64,000 nt of DNA from contig JBBHKE010003095.1 of NCBI GenBank assembly GCA_037447655.1, positions 29,638-93,637 on the forward strand, given 5' to 3'. Position 1 is the first letter of the stretch; every line of letters starts with the position of its first letter. Below, piece by piece: positions 1 through 11,942 of the stretch. Both the position numbers and the translations under genes were made by a program. The notes under the pieces are model-generated. The model saw only the letters and a list, made by a program, of their open reading frames with translations, was not told the origin of the DNA and did not search any database. The stretch is from Zygnema cylindricum. Its lineage: Eukaryota; Streptophyta; Zygnematophyceae; Zygnematales; Zygnemataceae.

Positions 1-966
1 CCCCCTCCCGCTCCCGCTCTCGCTCTCGCTCTCTCTGTCTCATAGAGAATTACTTGTCACAAATTACAGGACATTTTCGTTTTCTTTGAATAATTAAAAT
101 ATTTTTTCTCGTAGTTGTAGGCATTGTTGACCTCTCCCTCTGTCTCCCTTCCTCCCCCTCCCATTCCCCTTACTTTTTCTATAGTTGTCTTCTTCTCCTT
201 GTGTCTTGTTACTTCCATTTTCTTCTTGTCCTCTTACTTCTCTTTCCTTTATTTCCTCATTTCTTCTTATTATCCTACCGTTCTCATTCTCTTCTTTCTG
301 TTCTTCTTTTTGTTATAGTTTCTCTTCATTGGATTTATTTGGCAAGTTCCTTGTTGTTACTTCTTACTTCTCCTTTCCTGCGTTGGTCATCTCTTTCTTC
401 TGTCACTGCTGGCCTCCCTTTTTCCTCTCATTTTCCTCTCATTTTCTCCTGTTCCCCTTCTTTTATTTATGTTTTGTTGAATACCTGTCTTCTTCTCTCT
501 CTCCTGCCTCATTTCCGAGTTATGGTGAATGTGAACTCCTTTGAAGTATCTACTTTCTCCTTGCTTGTCTAGTCCTCTCTCTCGTTTTTATCATTTTCAT
601 CTCGTCTGCTTCAGCCTTTTCTCTTTTTTTTTCTTCTCTTTGTTCTTATTCTTTGTAGTGTTCTTTCTTTTTCTTTGTTTTGTTTGCTTGTGCCACCTTT
701 TACTCCTGTTAATTTCTTTGGTTGTTCAATAGTTCCAGAGATTTCCGAAATACTTCATAATTTTATGGTTGATGTTAGTTTAACATAAAACACGATTGTA
801 AAAACTTTGTTATTTAGTTTTTTCTGTTTTTTCTGTGTGTCTTACAGTCATGTTTTCAGTAATTTCTTTGATTTTTTTCAGTTTTTTATCATGTGAATTT
901 ACTTATACTTTTCAGTCTTTGATTGGAATCCAAATTTATTTCCTTTTTTGGATTTTTTCTTTTCAG
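1..966. other. Pyrimidine-rich upstream/intron sequence of the XTH gene
   Basis: This stretch starts with a CTCCCG/CTCTCG microsatellite (1-40) and stays strongly T/C-rich to about 720. The long open frames in it are low-complexity Ser/Phe/Leu strings with no domain. Its end is a good splice acceptor (TTTTCTTTTCAG, ending at 966) for the first visible XTH exon, so at least its right part is intron. I found no convincing upstream XTH exon here. Confidence 0.5.
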
Positions 967-2439
967 GTTCAGGTTTTGCTTCTAGAAATTCTTTCTTCCA
1001 TGGTCGCTACAGTGCAAAAATTAAAGTGCCTAGTGACTACACGGCCGGTGTAATCACAGCTTTTTACGTAAGACTGCGTAAATCTTGAATTCCTTTTATA
1101 CTTATTTCTCAATTATAATGGAAAATCAATTCAAGGAATTTATTTTCATTTGATTAAGAAACAAAGCAGAAAACAGAGGAAAAACAAACCAAAACTGAAT
1201 GAGGAATTTCGTTTCATTTGTTGCAGCTCATGTCTGCTTGGGACCAAAAATGGACGGATGAGGGAATTGATCGTCACGATGAAATTGATTTTGAGTTTTT
1301 GGGAAATACTACTTCGGCTGGAGTTGTGGTACAAACAAATTGGTATAGTAAGGGTCTCGGAGATCATGAGCAACGTCACCATTTATGGTTTGACCCTGCG
1401 GCCGAGTTTCACGAATATTCGATTGTTTTCAATTGGGAGCACATAGTGTAAGTAGTAAACACCCTAAAGACCTCAATTTGAGTCCCATTTAAGACATGTT
1501 TAAGAAAGTCTGTAAAATATGATGCAGACCACTTTCAGGGCCTACTTTTCTCCATCGTTGTTTGGTGTCAAATTGTTTAAGACATTACAAGGACATAGAG
1601 AGTTCTCAAATAGTTTCTGGAAGGTTAACTTGTAAAGAAGTCTAATTGCAAAGAGGATTAGTGCCCATTTGAAAAATTGTTTCAATTGTTTGGTGATAGT
1701 CTCACATAATCGTGCAAAATACGATGGATAAATGGAAAGCTTGTGAATCAAAAAGTCTGGTTTTTACTTAGAAACAAATGTTCACAATGGGCAGTGTTGT
1801 TATCCGGTTATTTTCAAATACTTCTGTCCCAGAAACCGTTATTCAGAAACTTTTCCTGAGTGGCTTTTTCTTTCTGTTTTTAATTTCAGGTGGCTTGTCG
1901 ATGGAATTCCTATAAGAGAAGAGAAAAAGGACAATTCGGCTGGAACCTATCCTTCTCTTCCTATGTTTTTAATGGGAAGCATCTGGGAAGCTTCCAGTTG
2001 GGCTACTCAAGGAGGAAAAGTAAAGATTGATTGGACAAAAGAGCCTTTCTATGCGGCTTATAAAGATCTTCAAATGCAGGGTTGTTATTGGAGGAATTTA
2101 GATACCCCAGAACCTCCATATTGTGCCCAAGAAGATTTTGTCGCTTCTTGGGATGCCGGTTTCGTGGGAAAAGAGCCTGAATTACTCGCTCATGCCGAAA
2201 AACATTATACTTACTACGACTGGAAACAGGATTCGTGGAGAATTAAACATGGAATTGGTTTGGCGAATAAGACGGCTAATACACAGAATGACACGGAAAA
2301 ATCTCCAGGCAAGAAGGATAAACAGAGGAAACTTTTGAGCTTGAGAGGAGGTCAACTAGAGTCAGAAAAGAAACAAGATTATCGATTGACGCGACCGTGG
2401 GTGAAAGGAATTCCTGGCTGGCCGGAAAATGACAATTGA
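967..2439 (+). CDS. Xyloglucan endotransglucosylase/hydrolase (GH16, XTH), 5' end outside the window
   Basis: XTH enzymes cut xyloglucan in the cell wall and rejoin it to another xyloglucan chain (or to water). Three exons are visible: 967-1067, 1227-1447 and 1890-2439, all with GT-AG borders and agreeing phases (first exon enters at phase 1). The first encodes the typical GSGF...Y.AKIKVPSDYTAGVITAFY segment. The second carries the catalytic motif HDEIDFEFLG (nucleophile and acid/base Glu), followed by QTNWYSKG and the FHEYSI..W stretch. The third starts WLVDGIPI and continues through the MFLMGSIWEASSWAT segment to an XTH C-terminal region (YAAYKDLQMQGCYW). The signal peptide and N-terminal strands must lie upstream of position 1. 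Odd points: the canonical YDYC near the C-terminus reads YDWK, and the protein ends in a charged Lys/Asp-rich tail of about 55 residues that most land-plant XTHs lack. GH16 assignment is secure; acceptor specificity cannot be told. Confidence 0.93.
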
Positions 2440-2625
2440 GGTTTAGTTTTTGGGGCCTGTGAGGGCAATCTGTCGAGCATATCTGTCAACATTGAAACTG
2501 ACAAAAAAAGAGTCGCAGGAGAACTGAAATTTGTCTTGTTTCTTTTGGTTTTTTTATTAAGTAGTTTAAGCCGATTTTGAGAAATCGTCTAAACCGATAG
2601 GGCCGTAGGAAGTAGGCGGTTTTGA

Positions 2626-2631
2626 AATAAA
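2626..2631 (+). terminator. Possible polyadenylation signal of the XTH gene
   Basis: AATAAA lies 187 bases after the XTH stop codon, within an A-rich run. It is a plausible but unproven poly(A) signal, because such hexamers are frequent in AT-rich DNA. Confidence 0.35.
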
Positions 2632-3586
2632 ATAAAAAATCGTGATTCTTAGCACCTTGTGGATATTGAACTTAGATGTAGTTCTAGCTTTAAGGTACTG
2701 CGCTTTCTTATTTTAATTTTCTTTCAGACAACGCAACGGTTCCCTTATAGCAGTTCAACGGAAAACAGCTGTTACATGCTGCAGTCGTTTGCAGCGAAAA
2801 ACACTAAACGAAAGTTTAGAATAATGTTTCTATGTTCTATGTCGGCAAGAACAGAAATTGGGAGATTCAAAGGACTTAGCCACGAAATCTAAGTCGTAAA
2901 TTGAAGTCATTAATTGAAAGTCGGAAAATCGAAGTCATTTAATTTTAGATTTGTAAGTAGTCTTTTTGACCGGTAGGTTTTGGCTTTTTTGTAGATAATG
3001 AAAAACAGAAGTGGGGAAAAACTAGCTGCGATCGGCAAGATTAACTGCTATGGAAAGTGGGAGGTTTTGATTTTATTTGATGATTTTTAGTATCATTCGT
3101 AGGAGGATTGATTTAGGGTAGAAAAAAATTAGACCGAACATTCTTATTTCCATTCTTTCGTTCGTTTTATGCAACTTTTGTGTGCATGGGCTCCAATGTT
3201 AATTTTAAGCGTTAATTAGAGTAATGTTTGGCTTAATCTTTTTATTTTATCTCATTTTTTTATTTAAGACAATGTTTTGGGTCCATATCTGTTGTTACTT
3301 CCAAACTATTTTGAGAAATCTCGACCATCTTGAGTTTTGATTGAGAGATATGCACTAATTTGTCTTTAACACGACTGGTTTACAACTTTTTATTGAGATA
3401 TGTCCATCGTTTGTTTGTGGAAGAGTTTCCTCCTCCACCTATTGGAAGAAAATGGACCAATGAAAAAAATCGGCAAATTAGTATTAAAGGTTTTCTACTG
3501 GACTCGTAATCAAATATTTGTAGTTCATGCCCTAGATGTGAAGCCATTGTCTGTAGTAATGCGCAATTAAGCAAAAAAAGAGGTAG
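2632..3586. other. Intergenic, nothing recognised
   Basis: AT-rich sequence between the XTH 3' end and the first miniature transposon. No exon-like frame, RNA gene or terminal repeat was recognised. Confidence 0.5.
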
Positions 3587-3588
3587 TA

Positions 3589-3805
3589 CACCGTGTATTG
3601 CTATTAGTGTTAATATTTATCTTGCCACTTAAAACATATTATCTCTGTACATATGCATCGGATTAAGGGTCTGACGGTTGCGATTGAAAGGTAAGATTCT
3701 CAGTTTCCGATTGGCGGTCTCAAATTGAAAATTGGACAAATGAGTATGGGAAAAAGATGTTTTAAGTGGCGAAAAAAGAATTAACACTAATAGCAAAACA
3801 TGGTG
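3589..3805. mobile_element. TA-flanked MITE, family A (copy 1)
   Basis: The left end CACCGTGTATTGCTATTAG and the right end CTAATAGCAAAACATGGTG are imperfect inverted repeats, preceded by TA and followed by CA (a decayed TA). Inside are a second conserved pair, GCCACTTAAAACAT and ATGTTTTAAGTGGC, and the GATTGGCGGTCTCAAATTG core also present in the copies near 15.9, 35.8, 56.8 and 60.7 kb. No coding capacity. TA duplication fits Tc1/mariner-type (Stowaway-like) insertion. Confidence 0.8.
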
Positions 3806-4141
3806 CAGTGAATCAAAAAGTAGTTATACATGATACTAGAACTCTTTTATTATTGGGCCCAGAGATATCTAACCAATCGGTGGAGTCTATTGATAGTTTT
3901 TCCTCAAGTCTAAAGAAGAATACAGCACGGGAAAACCAAAAACCCTACTTAGCCGAACCGGCAACACGTGACGACACAAACTTACTAAAATCTCGGCCAC
4001 TAATAATGCACTAAAAGATGGAGGCACAATGGGAACTCAGTTCCTTAATACTAACAACCTTGAGTCCTCCCACATGATGATTACAGATTGATGGAGTCCC
4101 ACATGCTTCCATTTGATTGACAAACTACATTAGGTAAACAC
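3806..4141. other. Intergenic, nothing recognised
   Basis: No open frame of note and no terminal repeat were seen between MITE copy 1 and the retroelement-like fragment that follows. Confidence 0.4.
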
Positions 4142-4162
4142 GTTTGTACCCCTTTTCCCTAT

Positions 4163-4564
4163 GTTTACGATGTCCTGGGTGTCAAAACTGTTTGCAAAAA
4201 ATTGCCCCCATTTCATGACACTTGTCAGTTAGTTATTCATCACAAGGAGCGTGATTATGCCCACCGGGACCCTATGGATGACTTTATCCCGATGGCGGTC
4301 GAGATCTTTGGTTGTTTGGGTGTTGCACTGGACGAGTTTCTCCGTACTTGTGCTCGACGTGCTTTCGAGCGTCGAGGACCTGGGAGCCCTCCTCCTTCGG
4401 TCCTTACTTCTTTTTACCGTCAACGTTTATCTGTGGCTCTACAACGAGTGCAGGCTTCTATTCTCCTCCGATCGACTGTTGCGGTTATGGATTGTCGCCG
4501 TGCTCCGGAACTCCCTCAACGTGCTCCCCCGGGCTGGGGGGACTTACGGGGTTGTTTTTCATAG
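4163..4564 (+). pseudogene. Degenerate retroelement ORF fragment (plant reverse-transcriptase-polyprotein C-terminal type)
   Basis: An open frame runs through VYDVLGVKTVCKKL and then RDYAHRDPMDDFIPMAVEIF, with a later RQRLSVALQRVQ.SILLR stretch, and stops at 4564. From memory of the families, this pattern (RDYA.RDP..DFIPL..E.FG, then RLSVALQRAQA.ILLRR) occurs at the C-terminus of decayed plant LINE-like or reverse-transcriptase-type ORFs. No reverse transcriptase core (YADD/FADD) lies nearby, so this would be a 5'-truncated relic. The family assignment is tentative. Confidence 0.45.
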
Positions 4565-4718
4565 ATATTTAATTAAGTTAGGGTTGGGATTGGGGTTTGT
4601 ATTTTTGTTTTTGTGAGTTGCCGTGTTTTTCATTTGAGTTAGGGTGCTTTTATTTTCCTTTTTGTTGTTTCCTTTTTTTTAGGGTGTGTTTTTGTCGCTC
4701 TTTTTGTTTTTTATTGTT

Positions 4719-5720
4719 GTTTTTCAGTGTTGGTCATGCCACCCCTTTTGTACCCCCAGACTCAGATGGTTTACCATCGTGCTTTTTAATTTATTTTGCT
4801 ATTCATTTCCTTAAATGCCTTCGACTACACTCTCGCCCGGCCCTACGAAGGAAGGATTTAGGGTTTTTGGTTTTGTTTGTGATCTTGATGTCTTGGGAGC
4901 TTATGATTTGGGATCCCCTCATCCTATAGTAGAAACCAAAATAATTACATACTCTCTAGCCATGCAAAATTTGGTACAGGTTGCCCTTTTACCTTTCCCT
5001 TTATCCCACATTTGTTCCAATTCGATGGGATGTCGCAATCCTTGGTGCCTCTTTCTCATGTTTTTTCTTTGAATTATTGTCCTACCAGGTCGCGGGGTCG
5101 CTAATGGGGAATTTCCAAATGTGTTGCTTTCGTCACATTCTACTATACCTGCTTCGTCCATTCCTCCCTACGGTTTTCACATCCCCACTCCATCCGAGGG
5201 TATTTACGTGTTACATTTTACCTCGAGTACACTTTTCTAATTTTGCTCTTCAAGGAAAATTTGTCCCACGAGGAGGACCTCTCCAACCTTCTTGACCCTC
5301 GGGCGGCTTTTGCTATTTTGAGGAGGTAGTTCACACACTGCTTTTTTTACCTCGCACGCTCCCACTCTTACTTTTGTTTTAATCTCTCTCACTCTTACTT
5401 TTTTTTATCTCTCCCTGTCTTACTTTTGTTTTTATCTCTCCCACTCTTGCTTTTCTTTTTATTGCATTCGATGAACGCATCACGAACATCCTCCGCACTA
5501 TATTGAGTTGTGGGCCTATCTTCCCATCTCTTCGAGGGTTCTAGGGTTTAGTATTTTCGACACTTTGTAGGGCCTCTCGCCTACCTCAGAAGAAAATATA
5601 TTAGACAAATTAGATATATTAAATATATTAGATATATATCAGATTGAATTAAAAAACGCGACGGTAATCCATCTTAAGTCCAAGGGTACAAAAGGGGTGT
5701 CATGGCCGAAGCTGAAAAAC
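4719..5720. mobile_element. Possible DNA transposon defined by a long inverted repeat
   Basis: The arm at 4719-4769 (TTTTTCAG..TTGGTCATGCC, then ACCCCTTTTGTACCC and AGA.T.AGATGG) is matched in inverted orientation by 5669-5720. The arms are roughly 50 bp with a few mismatches. The interior is T-rich, with no recognised transposase; two short open stretches near 5150-5330 and 5470-5550 carry no domain I know. The exact ends and target duplication could not be fixed. Confidence 0.5.
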
Positions 5721-6310
5721 TACAAGCAGGGCAAAAAAAATAAAGAAAAGCCTGTGCCTTGCTGACTCCAAAATTGTCGCTCATTTTTTCGATTAGAAAA
5801 CTCCGGTTTTTGCTACCGTCACCGCTCATATTTCGTAACTGTCATCTCTTTCCGGCAGACTCTTTTGGAGGAGGTTTGTCATATTCACGCCCTTGCTTTA
5901 GCGGATATGCGGGTTTTCTCCAACATATGTTTGCACCATTAAATGGATAAATTTGCACCATTAAATGGATAAATTTGCACCACAAAATGAATTTTCTACG
6001 GATTGGAAACCACGAAAACAACTTGATTTACCATCACAACCATAAGTATTTAAACAACCAGATAAGATAAGCATTCTCCCAAAAATTGAATGAAATTTGC
6101 TGAGTATACTGTTCAATTTTGTCGTCCTCCTAACCTCGACCTGACCTTAAGTGGTAGTCACTTGTCATATTATCGCAAATCTCTAAACCTTCTATCGAAA
6201 AACACAAAAGGTTTTTTCATTTTTGATGTACATCCACTACTACCACCGCTAGAGTCCGACCAACATTGTTTTCTGCCTTATAAACTGCCTGTCTGACATC
6301 ATAAGAGTGC
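5721..6310. other. Intergenic with a short tandem repeat
   Basis: Only a 22-bp unit (TTGCACCATTAAATGGATAAAT), repeated about 2.5 times at 5931-5985, stands out. No gene was recognised. Confidence 0.5.
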
Positions 6311-6317
6311 TTGTTAC

Positions 6318-6745
6318 TAAAGATGTTTCACACGCTGGGAATAAAAATCTGTAAAAACTAAAAAAAAGCGATTGTCTTCACAGTTCCTGGGAATAAAAAC
6401 CTGTAAAACCTAAAAAAAACCGATTGTCTTCAGAGTTCCTGGGAATAAAAACCTTTAACCAATTGCCTTCAAGTGCTTTGAAATAAAAACCTGTAAAACC
6501 CAAAGAAAACCGATTGTCTTCACAGTGCTTGGAAATAAAAACCTTTAAAATCTAAGGAAAACCAATCGTCTTCAGAGTTCTTGGGAATGAAAACCTATAG
6601 ACCCTAACGGTAACCAATAGTCTTCACAGTTCTGTAGAACCTAACGGAAACTAATTGTCTTCACAGTTCTGTAGAACCTAACGGAAACCGATTGTCTTCA
6701 CAGTTCTGTAGAACCTCAAGGAAACCGATGTCTTAACAGTTCTTA
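6318..6745. repeat. Degenerate tandem repeat array downstream of the GT47 gene
   Basis: Units carry the motifs CCTGGGAATAAAAACCTGTAAA and ACCGATTGTCTTCACAG. About five units are 50-60 bp long. The array then shifts to shorter units of about 40 bp (CAGTTCTGTAGAACCTAACGGAAA), repeated three to four times. It ends about 160 bases beyond the GT47 stop codon, so it may fall within or just past the 3' UTR of that gene. Confidence 0.75.
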
Positions 6746-6904
6746 CTTATTCACACACCACAGTGTACAGGAGCTCGAGGATGTCGCTCGTTTCAGGCCA
6801 TCTATGAAAGACCAAAAAAACCGGCAAATCGGGCAATTCGAACTCTGCGCCTTATTAAAAAAATTCCAATACTAGTGGCTTCACCCATTTCTAACCTCAG
6901 TATG

Positions 6905-9900
6905 TTAACCTCGCCGCCTCCTTGCTCCATTCACTGTTTCACCAACTTTCCCGAGATCTTCCTCGCCTTCAACTTCTCCAGCTCTAACCTTCCTTGGGAC
7001 AGAAGAATTTACTTGATTTTCCACAGCCTCGTTTAACTCTTGGAAATCATCGAGAGAACCGAAAACTTTCGGTACTAATTCTAACTTTGCCGTTTCAACT
7101 GCCTTCTTTAGTCCAAGAAGAGCCAAGTCAGCGGCATCTTTCATTTCAGTTATTTTGTTTTCAGGGTCAAAGTAAAGGAGATTTGGTATAAACTTTACTA
7201 TGTTCTCTTGCATCTGTTTGATCTTCTCTGGTGAAATTTTATTTAGCTGGTCCTCCACTCTTGTCCATGTAGGTAAATCGTCAAAGGCAATGTATACAGA
7301 ATAGGAATCCGCGTCTGAAATAAAACAAGAAAAAGAGAGTCAGATAACCAACCGATAGAAACTGTAAGGGACACCAGAAATTTCAAGAAGATCTTCAAAT
7401 TATGGCCTGTGCAATGGATTTCCCTTGTTGTCTTCAAAGCTTCAGAGGACCTTAATGAATGTCCTCTTAAAAGTGTCATGTTACACCTCGGAACAAAAAT
7501 ATTTATTTTGGTGAGAAAAAGGGCAGAAATTGCAAATAAAGGAAGTTTGGAAGTGATTGGTTACTTGAAGGCAGACCAGTGACTTAATCTTTCTCAATTC
7601 ACAAGGATATCTTTAAGACTTCAAGACTTGTCCTTGCAGTATAAGGCAAGGGTATTCATTATTATCCTCCCTCAGAGAACGAGGATTTGACTTACCTGGC
7701 AAATGCCATAGGTATTGTGAGTAGGCGGTCTCCTTCCACAAGAAAACAGGGATCGACCCACCCAATAAACTATCAAAAACCGCCTGTGTTGTAAAGCTGT
7801 CTCCTTTTGGTTGCACCGAAAATTGCGATTTCAAATACAAATCTGTCATGCCCACTTAACTCGATAATCAGCATTCTTTGCTCCTTTCTCCCCAACGAGG
7901 TTTCCTTTAAACAAGACATGGAGGAGATTTCCATCAGTGATGTTGCCAGCGAACAATGATAATCCTTCTCTGATTAGAAAAAAGAAGACAAGTTGAAACA
8001 TTTCCTTGGAGGATCGCGATTGGCAAAAACTTTAAACTGACGACCCTAGATGACAGGAACATCGATGGTTAATAACCGTACATCTGGCTCACTCACCCAT
8101 AGAGCTTGCAGGAGTGCAGTTTTCAGGTTCAGAGCAGTTTACAAACTTGCAGTTGTCTGCCTCTCCACACTAACAAAACCCCAAGGACAGGTATAAAAGT
8201 CCGATTACAGAGTATAAAAACACCAAGAAAAAAAAAAAACTACCGATTTGAAGCCTTCATCTTTCACGACCCAAGAACTCACAACTAACCCTTCCCGCTA
8301 AAATGTTAGAAGGAATCAACGGGAGCTGATATGATTTGCAACCTTGACATGAGGTGAACCTGAATGGCAATCTAGTCAGTGTTCCTGGTTTTCTCTGTGA
8401 AATACTTCCATAATGTAAGTTTTTGCATTGCAAGAATGGAACATTACAGCAGACGTTATGTTCTGCCTGTTTAAAGCTGACCAAACTTATGTGAAAGAGG
8501 CTTTTAAAAACCTTTGGCCAAACAACACAAGTAAAACCTTTGGCCAAACTCAAAATCCTGAGTTTAGTGTGCCTAGCGACATCGCCTGCTCACCTGTTGA
8601 ATTAAAACCTTCCTTGTGTCAGCAATCTTATCACCGACATCATGGCCCAAACCCGCATATGACCATTGGATAGTCCTCTCACTGCCTTGAACCTTAGATT
8701 GCCATGCTTGTACTTCATTCGCGGATTTTGGATGGAAGCCTGTCGGATACGGGACACCCATTGAGTTTCCAGGGGCCCAAGGATGCCTCTCCACCTCCAG
8801 TTTATGCATCTGTCACCAGAAATAAGTGACTGAGATCTAATAAGTAATGGTTCAGCAAAAGGTGCAGTTTTGAACTTGCCTGATAAGCCTACACACCAAT
8901 GCCTATGATGATTTATAGGAAGCTTATCTTTAATGGAAAAAAAAAAAATAAATGGGAGTCAAATTTGTTCTTCAGTCCCAATCTTGAACCCGATCAGACG
9001 AACTCCACTCAGGAGGCCCAAGGCTCAGAGTTCAGAAAATGTACACTTTCAAATTCGGGGATGTATTCAAGTTTAGAGCCCCAAGTATCGTTTATCCGAT
9101 CCAACCGTCGGAAGGACCATGTGGGGCTTCCAAGCACAAGAAAATGGTCTTGACCCCCATAACGAATAAATGCTGGTTGTTTCTTGATCCATTCTGCAAG
9201 TTCTAATGCCAACGCATCCAAGTATTCCTTTGTAGGATTTGTTGACAGACGAATATCATAGTCTAAGGCTGCAATTCACAAGCACCCAGCATAATATTTT
9301 GGTTAAAGAATGAAAGCAAAAATGATAAAAAAACCATAATGATAAACCATAGTACTTACAACTTAGAAGGCTGCGAGTGGGATGAATAAAAACTAATCCT
9401 TAACTAAAAACATTTCATAACTTATTTATAACCTTGCATGATGACTTCCCAAAACAGCCTAGATTTTGACAACACATGATGGTCCACTGTTTGTTATATA
9501 AAGTGCAATAGCACTTTTAGTAAATTTAATTGGCCCCAATTGACGACAAACACAAATTTTGATACATGTTGGTGACTGACAACCACCTAAAAAACCTCCT
9601 CGGATATATACAAGGATAGAGACAAAAGGAAAGAATGTGGACAATGATGTATGTCGTTACAAACTTTTAAAATGACTTTTCTTTCATGTAGGAACATCAT
9701 TTAAAAAATACTATATGATGCTAATCCCCGAAAAGAAAAATTTGGCACTGCATTCTTTTCCAGATCTACTTTGTAATCCAATCGGAAAAAAAAACCTATG
9801 AAGCTATGAGCTATGCCGATATTCAGTGCATAAAGTCAGTTGCTATTCTCTTACAAACAATGAAAGACTTGAAAAAAAGTTAAGAAAGGCCCTTCATTCA

Positions 9901-11942
9901 ACACACAATGTTTATTGATCAGTAAGGTCATTATAGAGATTCAAACTGTATTGTCGGTCACATAATTGAATTTCTTATAAACACTTGTCACTAAAGGACT
10001 GACAAATGTTAGCTCTAACTATGTTTGAAACTTCATCAAAATCCTCCTTAACTCTAAACTTTGCAAGTATGGGCGAATAAAATATCAAATAGGTTACCTG
10101 GATAAAAAGGTACATAAAACAAATCTGCCTTGTCCATAGATTCTACTCGACAAAGGTGCAGTTGCATTCTCCTATGAAAAATAAGCTCCAGGGAGAACTT
10201 GTCAGTAGCCCACCAACTTAAGTCTTCAAATATTTTTCCCTGCATCAGACACGACAAACAGAATTGAAAATGAGAGATCTTCCCCTTATCCAGGATCAGC
10301 TCCAAGAAAAACTATGAAAAAAAAAGAGGTTTTTTCTCGCAAACTATTTGCTACACCTAACAAAAGTTACTTTTGAGTTGGAAATTGCTCGAGTTCCATT
10401 TGATCATGGCTTTTAGTTTCTGAACATTCTAAAACTTATTGCCAAAAAAAGAAGTTGCAAAACTCACAAAGGTATGCATTTCGTTTCAACCTTCGTGCAT
10501 ATGATAGGAGAAACTAGATGATCATACTTTTACACCAATAGAAAGGAACAAACTCACATCTTCATTTGTAAATTTTTGCGCTAATCCCCAATTGACAAGC
10601 ACATCGCACCGAGCTTTACCCAATATTTGAGCACATTTGTTCACAAGTTCCTGCACTCACTTGAGCACAATGAAAGAAAGTGAGTAAATGCAACTTTTAA
10701 TCAGTTACACTCTATCGTGGACCTTCAGATTTAAAACAATATGTGTGCGGTAAGCACGCGGAGTGTTCATGTCTACAAAACGTAATATGATACAAAATAA
10801 TATAAGCTTCCATAAACATTTTATTACACTTACAAGATACCTCAACTACAAGACATCCCGTTGCTCGTGGAGGGAATGAAATGGATGGGAAATGGTAAGT
10901 TAAGTTGGCTACTGGACAGTTGCAAATGAAAACTTAAAATTGAACTGCGAAAAGTTTGTATAGTAAAAACAGCTAAGTATAAAAATAAACTATTGCTCTA
11001 AGAAACAGCAAAACAAATACATCATCAATAAAAAGCCAGCGAAGCCGGAAGTGCTTTGTCGTTTTCTTCTGTAAGAAATAGGGTCAACAACCATATTAAA
11101 TCCAATAAAACAATGAATACTCAATATATTACACCGGTTTGTATCTGTTTTAACGTGAAATAATTGCTTAAACACTCATAGCGAAAAAACAAAAAAAGGC
11201 TGGTTAAAGCTTTGTCAAAAAAATGACAAAAAAAAAGCAGCTTCAACCTGCATTTGCAAAATCAAACATAATCTTCTGTTCCACTACAAATCAAAGGTAA
11301 AACGTGAACAAAAGAGGAGTTGTTACACTTCAAATCGAAGGTAAAAGATGAACAAAAGAGAAACTGTTTCACTTTAAATCAAATGCTGAATATGAAACAA
11401 AAGAGGAACTGGAAATTCAGGTGAGGCCAACTCCCCATCATTATTACTGTTGAGTTCATTAACATGCTCACAAATATGTTTATAATGTGACTAAAAAAGT
11501 TTCAAATTTGATCCTGTTCACTCATATACATCCATGGTGATCTATGTAAACACGTGCGAAGTTAAGCATCAGCACCGAAAGGAAAAAAAAAGAAAAAAGA
11601 AAAAAGAAAAGAAAAAAGAAAAAAGAAAACCTGGTTAAACTTTGACGGGAGCTCATATATGAAGACATGGCGGCCTCGACAGTTACTCCTAACGAAAGCG
11701 GCGTGGCTTCTTAAGAAAGGAAATACAGGAGTTTCGTCAGTTTCTATGTGAAGAAATAAAATAGAAAAAATCACGGCTCCCAATAAGAAGAGCAAGATTC
11801 GAGCATTTCCAAAAACGTTTACTTTCCTACCCTTGACGCCAGATGAAGGATTGATCATGGTATTCGAGAAGAAAGAAAGGAACGAGGCATGCAGAAGGAC
11901 AGGAGGCTTGGAGAAAGAATATTTAAAAAGTGTTTTACTCAA
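6905..11942 (-). CDS. GT47 exostosin-domain xyloglucan galactosyltransferase, MUR3-type, 8 exons, 538 aa
   Basis: Members of this GT47 clade add galactose to xylosyl side chains of xyloglucan in the Golgi. Exons (minus strand, transcript order): 11942-11631, 10650-10558, 10239-10098, 9268-9045, 8809-8594, 8169-8097, 7842-7696, 7314-6905. All junctions are GT-AG and phases agree, giving 1617 nt. Residues about 45-65 (ARILLFLLGAVIFSILFLHI) form a single membrane anchor, as in type II Golgi enzymes. Next come GRHVFIYELP, WWATDKFSLELIFHRRM, ADLFYVPFYPG, GQDHFLVLG.PTW.FRR, PWAPGN..GVPYPTGFHP and the sugar-nucleotide-binding stretch FSVQPKGDS...AVFDSLLGGSIPVFL....YSQYLWHLP. The start at 11942 is the first ATG; a second ATG at 11858 lies nearer the anchor and is equally possible. 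The C-terminus is basic (RRRRG). It converges on the XTH gene. The clade is judged from motif order; the exact sugar specificity is inference. Confidence 0.92.
11283..11412. repeat. Intronic tandem repeat in GT47 intron 1
   Basis: Three diverged units of about 45 bp (core AAATC.AAGGTAAAA.GTGAACAAAAGAG) lie in the first intron of the GT47 gene. They have no recognised function. Confidence 0.6.

Noticed and set aside
124-732. Overlapping Ser/Phe/Leu-rich frames near the left edge
   Set aside because: Composition artefacts of T/C-rich DNA in three overlapping frames, with no motif or splice logic.
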